A DNA stretch of 12,901 bases. It comes from Nitrospiraceae bacterium UBA6905 (lineage in GTDB: Bacteria; Nitrospirota; Thermodesulfovibrionia; Thermodesulfovibrionales; UBA6898). Where the stretch lies: contig DKBH01000006.1 of assembly GCA_002451165.1 (NCBI GenBank), positions 1 to 12,901 on the forward strand. Reading direction: 5' to 3'. Numbering within the stretch: position 1 is the stretch's first letter; each line of letters begins with the position of its first letter. The position numbers were made by a program, and so were the translations under genes. This document shows, one piece after another, positions 8,071-12,901 of this stretch. A model generated the notes under the pieces. That model was not told where the DNA came from, made no database searches, and worked only from the letters and a program-made list of their open reading frames with translations.

Positions 8071-9193
8071 TCTTCATCTCATCCTTGTTTTTGTGTTGCT
8101 GGTCGCCGTAAACATCGCTCGTCGACTGGATGCCCTTTACCTTGAGCGCAAAGTCATCGGGATTTGAGGCCCTGCGCAATGCCTCATCGTAGGTTATGAG
8201 GCCGGACTTGTACAAGCTGAAGAGTGACTGGTCGAAGGTCTGCATGCCATAGTGGATCGTTCCCTGGGCTATCACGTCTGCTATGGATTTTGTTTTGTCA
8301 GGGTCGAGTATGCAGTCCTTGATCGTCGCTGTGGCGACCAGAACCTCAACGGCAGGAACCCTTCCTCTTCCGTCACTTTTGGGAACAAGCCGCATGGATA
8401 TGATGCCCCTCAGCACGGAAGCGAGCTGTATCCGCACCTGCTTATGCTGGTAGGGTGGGAATACCGAGATGATCCTGTTGACCGTCTCGGTCGCATCAAT
8501 GGTATGCAGCGTACTCAGTACGAGATGGCCGGTCTCGGCGGCGGTCAGTGCCGTCTGAATCGTTTCGAAATCGCGCATTTCACCGACCAGTATGACGTCC
8601 GGGTCCTGGCGCATTGCTGCGCGCAGCGCCTTACTGAAGGACTCGGTATCGCTGCCGATTTCTCGCTGGTTAACGATTGAGCGCTTATCCCGGTGCAGAT
8701 ATTCGATCGGGTCTTCTATGGTCATGATATGGTCTGTCTTATTCGCGTTAATGTGGTCGATCATTGCCGCGAGGGTCGTAGACTTGCCGCTTCCGGTCGT
8801 GCCGGTCACTAGAATTAGTCCGCGCGCTTCATTCGCAATCTTCTTGATGATGTCGGGAAGCAGCAGTTCCTCTGTTGTCGGTATCCTCATGGGGATAACC
8901 CGGAAGACCAGACCCACCGTACCCCTCTGGATGAAGATGTTGCAGCGGAACCGGCCCAGTCCAGGTACGCTATATGCGAGGTCAATGTCGTTTCTCTTTT
9001 TGAATATTTCCCGCTGACCCGGGCTCATAACGGCAAAGGCGACCTTTACCGTATCTTCCTGACTGAGACGTTTCTCGCCCGGCAGGGGGTGCAGCTCTCC
9101 GTTTATCCGTAGAATAGGATTGGAGCCAACCTTGATATGAAGGTCCGATGCACCCTGGGAATGCGCTGTTTGCAATAATTCATTGACATCCAT
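8051..9193 (-). CDS. pilT: Type IV pilus retraction ATPase, PilT/PilU family
   Basis: A 380-residue cytoplasmic hexameric ATPase that would power pilus retraction (twitching, DNA uptake, surface sensing). An N-terminal PAS-like domain with ASDLHIKVGSNPILRINGE (15-33) is followed by Walker A GTTGSGKST (131-139), Asp box TIEDPIEY (158-165), Walker B DPDVILVGEMRD (197-208, catalytic Glu205) and His box TGHLVLSTLHT (221-231). The AIRNLIRE motif that marks retraction-competent PilT is replaced by TIKDCILD (290-297). The downstream GMQTFDQSL (316-324) and DEALRRASNPDD resemble PilU more than PilT, so it may be an accessory retraction ATPase. AGGAG precedes the ATG. It starts 14 bases after recA and overlaps recX by 20 bases. 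No other pilus genes are in view. Confidence 0.92.
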   Translation of the reverse strand: MDVNELLQTAHSQGASDLHIKVGSNPILRINGELHPLPGEKRLSQEDTVKVAFAVMSPGQREIFKKRNDIDLAYSVPGLGRFRCNIFIQRGTVGLVFRVIPMRIPTTEELLLPDIIKKIANEARGLILVTGTTGSGKSTTLAAMIDHINANKTDHIMTIEDPIEYLHRDKRSIVNQREIGSDTESFSKALRAAMRQDPDVILVGEMRDFETIQTALTAAETGHLVLSTLHTIDATETVNRIISVFPPYQHKQVRIQLASVLRGIISMRLVPKSDGRGRVPAVEVLVATATIKDCILDPDKTKSIADVIAQGTIHYGMQTFDQSLFSLYKSGLITYDEALRRASNPDDFALKVKGIQSTSDVYGDQQHKNKDEMKIDRFGN

Positions 9194-9207
9194 ATCTTAT
9201 CTCCTCG

Positions 9208-10227
9208 CTATTTTTTCTGAACTGCCTCTAAGATTTTGTTCTCGATCTCCTGAGCTGCATCAGGATTGTTTTTCAGATATTCCTTCACGTTCTCTCTTCC
9301 CTGGCCTATCCGGGCGCCTCCGTAGCTGTACCAAGCCCCCGACTTTTCGATAATGCCCTTTTCTACTCCGATATCTACTACTTCACCGGCATGGGAAATA
9401 CCCTCATTGAAAAAGATATCGAATTCTGCCTGTCTGAAGGGCGGGGCCATCTTGTTCTTGACGATTTTTACCCGCACCCGTCCGCCAGTAATCTCCTGGT
9501 TTTCCTTCAGGTTCTCTATTTTTCTGATGTCGAGTCTCATGGAAGAGTAGAATTTAAGGGCGTTGCCACCCGTGGTCGTCTCGGGATTTCCGAACATCAC
9601 GCCTATCTTCATCCTGATCTGGTTGATGAAAACCACTGTTGTATGGGATTTTGAGATCGACGCGGTAAGTTTTCTCAGGGCCTGACTCATGAGGCGGGCC
9701 TGGAGTCCCGGTAGAGAATCTCCCATATCGCCTTCGATCTCAGCCTTCGGTACCAGTGCCGCGACCGAATCGATCACGACGATGTCGAGAGCGCCGCTTC
9801 GCACCAGTGCTTCTGCTACCTCAAGCGCCTGTTCACCAGTGTCAGGCTGAGACACGAGCAGGTCATCGATATGCACTCCGAGTTTCCGGGCATAATTGAT
9901 GTCAAGTGCGTGCTCAGCGTCTATAAATGCTGCGGTTCCTCCGGCGGCCTGGGCGCGCGCAACGGTGCTGAGAGCAAGGGTCGTTTTTCCTGAAGACTCC
10001 GGCCCGAAGATCTCCACAACCCGTCCCCGGGGAAGGCCGCCGATGCCAGTTGCTATGTCGAGGGTGAGCGATCCTGTTGATATCGCCTGGATGCCTTCTG
10101 TAACGATACCTTCTCCCAGGCGCATGATCGAACCTTTGCCAAAATTTTTCTCGATTTGGGAAATGGCCATTTCGAGAGCCCTTATTTTTTCTTTGTTTGT
10201 CTCTTTTATCACGTCTTTAGCGGACAT
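9208..10227 (-). CDS. recA: Recombinase A
   Basis: A 339-residue RecA of normal length, the DNA strand-exchange ATPase and SOS coprotease. Visible are the N-terminal helix with KALEM-like KIRALEMAISQIEKNFGKGS, MRLGE (35-39), Walker A GPESSGKT (75-82), the FIDAEHALD catalytic segment, the Walker B strand ALDIVVIDSVAAL, DNA-binding loop 1 around EGDMGDSLPGLQARLMSQ, loop 2 in GNPETTTGGNALKFY, and a C-terminus ending AVQKK. Its ATG overlaps the thpR stop as TAATG, with a strong GGGAGGA ribosome binding site inside the thpR 3' end. recA therefore has no room for its own promoter directly upstream, and no LexA-like box of the usual E. coli or Bacillus form is seen before thpR or pgpA. Confidence 0.99.
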   Translation of the reverse strand: MSAKDVIKETNKEKIRALEMAISQIEKNFGKGSIMRLGEGIVTEGIQAISTGSLTLDIATGIGGLPRGRVVEIFGPESSGKTTLALSTVARAQAAGGTAAFIDAEHALDINYARKLGVHIDDLLVSQPDTGEQALEVAEALVRSGALDIVVIDSVAALVPKAEIEGDMGDSLPGLQARLMSQALRKLTASISKSHTTVVFINQIRMKIGVMFGNPETTTGGNALKFYSSMRLDIRKIENLKENQEITGGRVRVKIVKNKMAPPFRQAEFDIFFNEGISHAGEVVDIGVEKGIIEKSGAWYSYGGARIGQGRENVKEYLKNNPDAAQEIENKILEAVQKK

Positions 10228-10799
10228 TATTCCTCCCTGTGTCCCAACAGTATCCGGCCGAGGCTCCTGTATTCAGCTCCTGCCGGTCTCAGCTCACTTT
10301 TTACGACATGTATGGACGACACCTCTATACTCCCGAACTCTGTCTTTCTCAAGTCTTCAAAACTATACATCAATTCCCTTATCTTCTGCATGGATTTCAC
10401 TCTCCCGATCGTGAAATGGGGAGAGAAAGGACGATCGTCAGGAGCGAAGCCGAAGCTCGATAAAACAAGGTCAATGTCCTGTTGCAGTTCCTTCAGTATT
10501 TCAGAGTCCTCCATACCAATCCAAATTACTCGCGGTCGCTTCTCTGATGGGAAGCATCCGACACCAGCTATTGTAATATAAAAGGGTTTGTAAAGTGAGA
10601 GTTTTTTGCCGAGAGCGTCTATAATAGCCGGGATAAGCGCAGCGTTGGTGTTGCCGAGAAATTTTAGCGTAAGATGGATATTGCGGGCATCGACCCATTT
10701 GACATCAGCCCCTGCCTTCTTCAGTTCCGCAATGATGGTTCCCATTAATCTTCTCACATTATCTGGCAAGTTCACCGCCACAAAACAGCGAATATTCAT
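10227..10799 (-). CDS. thpR: RNA 2',3'-cyclic phosphodiesterase (2'-5' RNA ligase family)
   Basis: A 190-residue two-histidine (2H) phosphoesterase of the LigT/ThpR family, which opens 2',3'-cyclic phosphate ends of RNA and can join tRNA halves through a 2'-5' bond. The two catalytic tetrapeptides are intact: HLTLKFLG (42-49) and HFTIGR (129-134), at the expected spacing, with the usual N-terminus RCFVAVNLP. AAAGG lies about 11 bases before the ATG. The gene sits directly before recA (TAATG junction). A neighbourhood of pgpA, thpR and recA is common in Nitrospirota and Desulfobacterota, often with cinA, which is missing here. Its base composition is more AT-rich than that of recA. Confidence 0.93.
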   Translation of the reverse strand: MNIRCFVAVNLPDNVRRLMGTIIAELKKAGADVKWVDARNIHLTLKFLGNTNAALIPAIIDALGKKLSLYKPFYITIAGVGCFPSEKRPRVIWIGMEDSEILKELQQDIDLVLSSFGFAPDDRPFSPHFTIGRVKSMQKIRELMYSFEDLRKTEFGSIEVSSIHVVKSELRPAGAEYRSLGRILLGHREE

Positions 10800-10880
10800 T
10801 GTTGGTTCTACCTTTTCCCCATGCAGACTATAAACATGTCGTTGCCATCCTTACATCATCTGCAATTAGCACGGTCTCTC

Positions 10881-11333
10881 TTAGCGGGATAATACCTTCA
10901 GATAGAGTTGAACCACCATATTCGTATATATACCTGCAAGAATATCATCAGCCATAACCCCTACGCCACGACTTAAAGTATTTTCTAATTTACGAATCAT
11001 AAGTGGTTTTAATATATCAAAAAATCTGAATAAAATAAAGGCAACTACCAAGAGAGGGTAGCTGTGTGGCACCGCGAGTGTTGCGACATAAAAACCAGCA
11101 AACTCGTCGATAATGATTTTGCTGCTATCCTTCTGACTGAAGGTCCGTTCTGCAGACGTTGCAGCGAATGATCCTAAGATCGTAATTACCACAGAAAAAA
11201 AAAGATGTTCCCGAAAGGAAAGTGGAAAGAATAGGATACAGATAAGTGCAGCAAGCGTGCCGCATGTACCAGGCGCGAAGGGTATATGTCCGATCGGCCC
11301 TAACGTCGCTATATGCTTTAAGATACTCTGCAC
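10881..11333 (-). CDS. pgpA: Phosphatidylglycerophosphatase A
   Basis: A 150-residue membrane phosphatase that removes the phosphate from phosphatidylglycerophosphate to give phosphatidylglycerol. The family signature GHIPFAPGTCGTLAAL (15-30) opens the protein. It is followed by KIIIDEFAGF (72-81) with the acidic pair D76/E77, FRFFDILKP (102-110) and GVGVMADDILAG (123-134). Three to four hydrophobic helices lie between the motifs. GTG at 11333 is the first possible start after an in-frame stop and puts the N-terminus at the usual place. No Shine-Dalgarno precedes it; see the promoter entry for a possible near-leaderless transcript. It is 81 bases upstream of thpR, a gap with no gene visible. 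The gene is markedly AT-rich, down to about 18% GC over 10981-11040 by hand count. Confidence 0.93.
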   Translation of the reverse strand: MQSILKHIATLGPIGHIPFAPGTCGTLAALICILFFPLSFREHLFFSVVITILGSFAATSAERTFSQKDSSKIIIDEFAGFYVATLAVPHSYPLLVVAFILFRFFDILKPLMIRKLENTLSRGVGVMADDILAGIYTNMVVQLYLKVLSR

Positions 11334-11343
11334 AACTGCAGGT

Positions 11344-11373
11344 ATTGTAACACTTCCTGAGAAGGCGTTTCAG
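11344..11373 (-). promoter_or_regulatory. Candidate promoter for pgpA, near-leaderless
   Basis: On the minus strand CTGAAA (11368-11373, 4 of 6 to TTGACA), an 18-base spacer and TACAAT (11344-11349, 5 of 6 to TATAAT) precede the GTG start by only 10 bases. A start site 7 bases after the -10 would leave about 3 bases of leader, which fits the absence of a Shine-Dalgarno. It could drive the whole pgpA-thpR-recA-pilT-recX-lipoprotein-alaS run. Recognised by eye; the pgpA start could also depend on an unrecognised site. Confidence 0.35.
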
Positions 11374-11689
11374 GCAGATTTTTTGTGCAAAGACTCTGTT
11401 ACCTAAGAAAAGGCTGAACGGATAGAGCTATATCTCTGGCGGAAGCGTGTGAGAATCAAGCCATACTACTGAGGCGCTAACAAAATGGATATTGAATTGC
11501 GACTGTCCAACGTCATTCAAATAGCAATCGGACAAAGGAAGGGTGATGACCACTCACCTAAAGATAGCCCTTGATCCGGGTGAGGTATGAGCAGTGGTCG
11601 GCAGGATGCTGAAAGACTTCGCAAGCAAAGGGATTTAGGCCCTTCAGAACTATGCCCCGATGGGCGAGAGGGTAGATTTGCTTTGCTAC

Positions 11690-11704
11690 TGTGACAATGT
11701 CACA
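11690..11704. promoter_or_regulatory. Perfect 15-base palindrome, Crp/Fnr-type operator candidate
   Basis: TGTGACAATGTCACA has two 7-base arms around one central base. The half-site TGTGA/TCACA is that of the Crp/Fnr superfamily, but the spacing between the half-sites is 5 bases instead of the 6 usual for Crp. The centre (11697) lies about 41 bases upstream of the start site predicted from the adjacent promoter, the position of a class II activator. The regulator is not in the window. Confidence 0.55.
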
Positions 11705-11731
11705 TACATTTTTTTCTGCTTTTTCTATCAT
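11703..11731 (+). promoter_or_regulatory. Candidate activator-dependent promoter of the DUF2892-P460 genes
   Basis: TATCAT (11726-11731, 5 of 6 to the -10 consensus) has, 17 bases upstream, only the poor -35 hexamer CATACA (11703-11708), which abuts the palindrome. A weak -35 replaced by an activator site is the expected layout of a class II promoter. The start would be near 11738, giving a leader of about 37 bases with AAGGAGG before the ATG at 11775. Recognised by eye. Confidence 0.4.
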
Positions 11732-11774
11732 AGATTCAGACGACACAGTCAAATCTCTTAAAAGGAGGAAAAGT

Positions 11775-12005
11775 ATGAAAAGGAACATGGGTACATTGGA
11801 CAGGGCCATCAGAATCATCGTAGGGCTGGTGATCCTCTCGTTAGCCTTTACCGGCAGTTCACCGTGGGGATATCTCGGTCTCCTTCCTCTCGTCACAGGG
11901 ATCCTCGGGTGGTGTCCGCCTTACCAGCTGCTTGGTATATCCACCTGCAGGAAATGTACAATCAAAGATCCAGGCTCTGCCAGCGCCTGCCGGTCGCAGA
12001 ATTAA
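11775..12005 (+). CDS. DUF2892 / YgaP-like small inner-membrane protein
   Basis: A 76-residue membrane protein with the DUF2892 pattern: MKRNMGTLDRAIRIIVG at the N-terminus, two hydrophobic segments (about 12-27 and 32-46) around a TGSSPWG turn, and the closing motif GWCPPYQLLGISTC (45-58). The same unit forms the membrane part of YgaP, where it is fused to a rhodanese; here it stands alone. The C-terminal tail adds CRKC (58-61) and a further cysteine at 72, so four cysteines cluster after the second helix. A strong AAAGGAGG ribosome binding site precedes the ATG. The P460-type gene follows 11 bases after the stop, its ribosome binding site overlapping that stop, so the two form an operon. 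The molecular function of stand-alone DUF2892 proteins is not established. Confidence 0.88.
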   Translation: MKRNMGTLDRAIRIIVGLVILSLAFTGSSPWGYLGLLPLVTGILGWCPPYQLLGISTCRKCTIKDPGSASACRSQN

Positions 12006-12016
12006 GGAGAAGCTGG

Positions 12017-12481
12017 ATGAAAAAGATGGTGCTCTTAGCATTAGCGACCCTGGCGGTTGCGACAATGGCCATAGGAGGCACGCAGCAGGGATTATCGTTC
12101 CCTGAGGATTGGCGTACTTACCAGCATATCGGTTCGCTGATCATCACGGACAAAAACCATGCGCTTCACGGCATCCACCATTTTTACATCAACAAGAAGG
12201 GTCAGGATGCCTTCATGAAAGGCGAGAAATACCCTGATGGGACAATTATCGTTGACTCAGTCTACGAGATAGAAGAAAACGGTGGAATTCTGAACGAGGG
12301 CAGACTTGCCTTCTTCCCCGTAATGAAGAAGAACTCCCGTATAAAAGAAACCGGGGGCTGGGAATGGGCTGCCTTTAGTCCTGATGGAAAGATGCTGGAC
12401 AAGGACCCCCAAAAGGATTGCCTCTCTTGTCATGATGCGGTCAAGGATGCAGACTACGTATTTTCCAAGCCTCTCAAATAG
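12017..12481 (+). CDS. Cytochrome P460-family periplasmic heme protein
   Basis: A 154-residue exported protein with one c-type heme site, CLSCH (135-139), near the C-terminus. The N-terminus (1-20) is a hydrophobic signal sequence; the cleavage site is not obvious. The mature part follows the cytochrome P460 family plan: FPEDWRTYQHIGS (28-40), HGIHHFYINKKGQDAF (51-66), YPDGTIIVD (72-80), EGRLAFFPVMKK (94-105), TGGWEW (112-117), then the heme site and DADYVF (144-149). Studied members oxidise hydroxylamine or bind nitric oxide and carry a lysine-heme cross-link; several lysines lie in 60-71, but which one, if any, is linked cannot be told. It is translated from AAGGAGA overlapping the upstream stop. 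Many environmental members of the family have no tested function, so the substrate remains open. Confidence 0.85.
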   Translation: MKKMVLLALATLAVATMAIGGTQQGLSFPEDWRTYQHIGSLIITDKNHALHGIHHFYINKKGQDAFMKGEKYPDGTIIVDSVYEIEENGGILNEGRLAFFPVMKKNSRIKETGGWEWAAFSPDGKMLDKDPQKDCLSCHDAVKDADYVFSKPLK

Positions 12482-12502
12482 GCTAGGTTCTCTGCTGTGC
12501 GT

Positions 12503-12523
12503 CCGGCCCCGTTGAGGGGCTGG
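12503..12523 (+). terminator. GC-rich hairpin after the P460-type gene
   Basis: CCGGCCCC (12503-12510) pairs with GGGGCTGG (12516-12523) across the loop GTTGA, an 8-base-pair stem with one G-T pair, 22 bases after the stop codon. No T-run follows, so it is not a typical intrinsic terminator. It may stabilise the 3' end or act with Rho. The rest of 12482-12675 shows no convincing gene. Confidence 0.4.
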
Positions 12524-12663
12524 GCGTTCTGACGTTAAATGCTCATTACCCTTGGGCATAGCCGAGGGCACTCTGCTACTGGCTCTGACTGCAGCACAGA
12601 CAAAGGCGCCGAGGACGGCTGGCCTCCTGACTCATCCCCGGAAGGACACGGCTAGAGATATGG

Positions 12664-12669
12664 TACAAT
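12664..12669 (+). promoter_or_regulatory. Candidate -10 element of the diheme cytochrome gene
   Basis: TACAAT lies 6 bases before the ATG at 12676, with TGG directly upstream. No matching -35 is seen. A start 7 bases after the hexamer would fall on the A of the ATG, giving a leaderless transcript, which agrees with the lack of a Shine-Dalgarno there. This is the same hexamer and nearly the same distance as before pgpA. It may be chance. Confidence 0.25.
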
Positions 12670-12675
12670 GAATCC

Positions 12676-12901
12676 ATGAAAAACACCCTGATCTTTATAC
12701 TCTTTGTCATCGCAGTCACCGGTTTTCTTTTCAGCATTTCCGGGAAAAAATATCCGCAGATGCCTGCTGATGCTGACCACATTGGTGTTACGGACACGAC
12801 GATCTGTCTGGGATGCCATGACGCTGGCAAGGTGTATCCGAGAAAGGCAACCCATCCTCCTAAGTTCGAATGTCTCAAGTGTCACAAGCAGAAGAGAAAA
12901 A
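12676..12901 (+). CDS. Small membrane-anchored diheme cytochrome c (partial, runs off the edge)
   Basis: The frame starts at ATG 12676 and is still open at the window end, giving at least 75 residues. Residues 1-22 form an uncleaved-looking signal anchor (MKNTLIFILFVIAVTGFLF). Two heme c attachment sites follow, CLGCH (44-48) and CLKCH (66-70). Two further histidines, H35 and H60, are spaced so that each heme could have a bis-histidine pair, as in low-potential multiheme cytochromes. The visible tail is basic (KQKRK), so the protein may end soon after the edge or continue with more hemes. It would act as an electron carrier on the periplasmic face. It lies on the same strand about 195 bases after the P460-type gene. 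The exact family is not recognised. Confidence 0.8.
   Translation, partial: MKNTLIFILFVIAVTGFLFSISGKKYPQMPADADHIGVTDTTICLGCHDAGKVYPRKATHPPKFECLKCHKQKRK

Larger units (their letters stand above)
11546..11761 (+). pseudogene. Possible decayed small gene (two in-frame stops)
   Basis: A frame opens with ATG at 11546, 6 bases after the ribosome binding site AAGGA, and reads MTTHLKIALDPGEV. It then meets TGA (11588-11590), continues as AVVGRMLKDFASKGI, meets TAG (11636-11638), and continues as ALQNYAPMGERVDLLCYCDN up to a final TAA at 11759-11761. The mix of residues looks protein-like on both sides of each stop, which suggests a small gene of about 70 codons broken by point mutations. I do not recognise the family. 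The regulatory palindrome lies inside this frame, so the resemblance to coding sequence could be chance, and only the first 14 codons are intact. Confidence 0.3.
11334..11774. other. Divergent intergenic region without an intact gene
   Basis: This 441-base stretch separates pgpA (minus) from the DUF2892 gene (plus). It holds the pgpA promoter candidate, a possible broken small gene, short inverted repeats (AAGGG/CCCTT at 11628-11644, GCCC/GGGC at 11654-11665, and an outer AGCAAAG/CTTTGCT pair at 11624-11630 and 11681-11687), a perfect 15-base palindrome and a promoter candidate. A 29-codon open frame from ATG 11485 to TGA 11574 has no good ribosome binding site and is not called. No tRNA, CRISPR array or known riboswitch core is seen. 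Confidence 0.6.

Noticed and set aside
10800..10880. SOS (LexA) box before thpR-recA
   Set aside because: Neither the E. coli CTGT-N8-ACAG form nor the Bacillus GAAC-N4-GTTC form is present in this gap or before pgpA; other LexA types cannot be excluded.
11560..11690. Possible riboswitch or structured RNA before the DUF2892 gene
   Set aside because: Short stems exist, but no cyclic-di-GMP, cobalamin or other known core was recognised, and the region lies upstream of the likely transcription start.
11558..11896. Minus-strand open frame of 112 codons across the intergenic region
   Set aside because: It covers the start of the well-supported DUF2892 gene, its promoter and the palindrome, has no ribosome binding site, and the upper half is the reverse of a conserved coding region.
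12257..12878. Two minus-strand open frames of about 100 codons each
   Set aside because: They are opposite the P460-type gene and the diheme cytochrome, both of which have heme motifs and proper starts.
1..12901. CRISPR array, insertion sequence, tRNA or attachment site
   Set aside because: No regularly spaced repeats, transposase frames, tRNA cloverleaf or flanking direct repeats were seen anywhere in the window.

Overview
The window reads as a housekeeping stretch from a Gram-negative, cytochrome-bearing bacterium. Lipoproteins, a type IV pilus ATPase, a CsgG-type protein, two heme c proteins and compact operons fit an uncultured Nitrospirota (Thermodesulfovibrio-like) or Desulfobacterota relative. 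That placement is an inference from gene content, not from a marker tree. Most of the window is moderately GC-rich. The block around thpR, pgpA and the intergenic region beside them is clearly more AT-rich: a hand count over 10921-11280 gives about 41% GC.

Left end, plus strand (1-1662): the 3' end of pyrF, then, 2 bases after its stop, a chorismate-binding enzyme (PabB/TrpE family) starting at GTG. Convergent to it on the minus strand are a secreted CsgG-family protein (1689-2417), an ABC1/UbiB-type atypical kinase (2510-4204) and a phasin-like coiled-coil protein (4214-4531). The last two form a tight pair with 9 bases between them.

Centre, minus strand (4627-11333), in transcription order: pgpA, thpR, recA, a PilT/PilU-type ATPase, recX, a small BamE/SmpA-like lipoprotein, alaS. 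From thpR to alaS the genes are packed with overlaps or gaps of at most 14 bases (TAATG junction thpR/recA; 20-base overlap pilT/recX with a TTG start; ATGA junction recX/lipoprotein; 1 base to alaS). This is almost certainly one transcript joining RNA processing, recombination, pilus retraction and tRNA charging.

Divergent intergenic region (11334-11774): no intact gene is clear. It holds a plausible near-leaderless promoter for pgpA, a possible decayed small gene with a good ribosome binding site and two in-frame stops, and a perfect 15-base palindrome placed about 41 bases upstream of a predicted transcription start.

Right end, plus strand (11775-12901): a small YgaP-like membrane protein (DUF2892), a cytochrome P460-family heme protein directly behind it, and, after a hairpin and about 150 further bases, the start of a membrane-anchored diheme cytochrome c that runs to the window edge. 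The palindrome suggests that a Crp/Fnr-type regulator activates the first two genes. A periplasmic role in nitrogen-oxide or hydroxylamine chemistry is the most natural guess, but the sequence does not prove it. This redox cluster is the least conventional part of the window.
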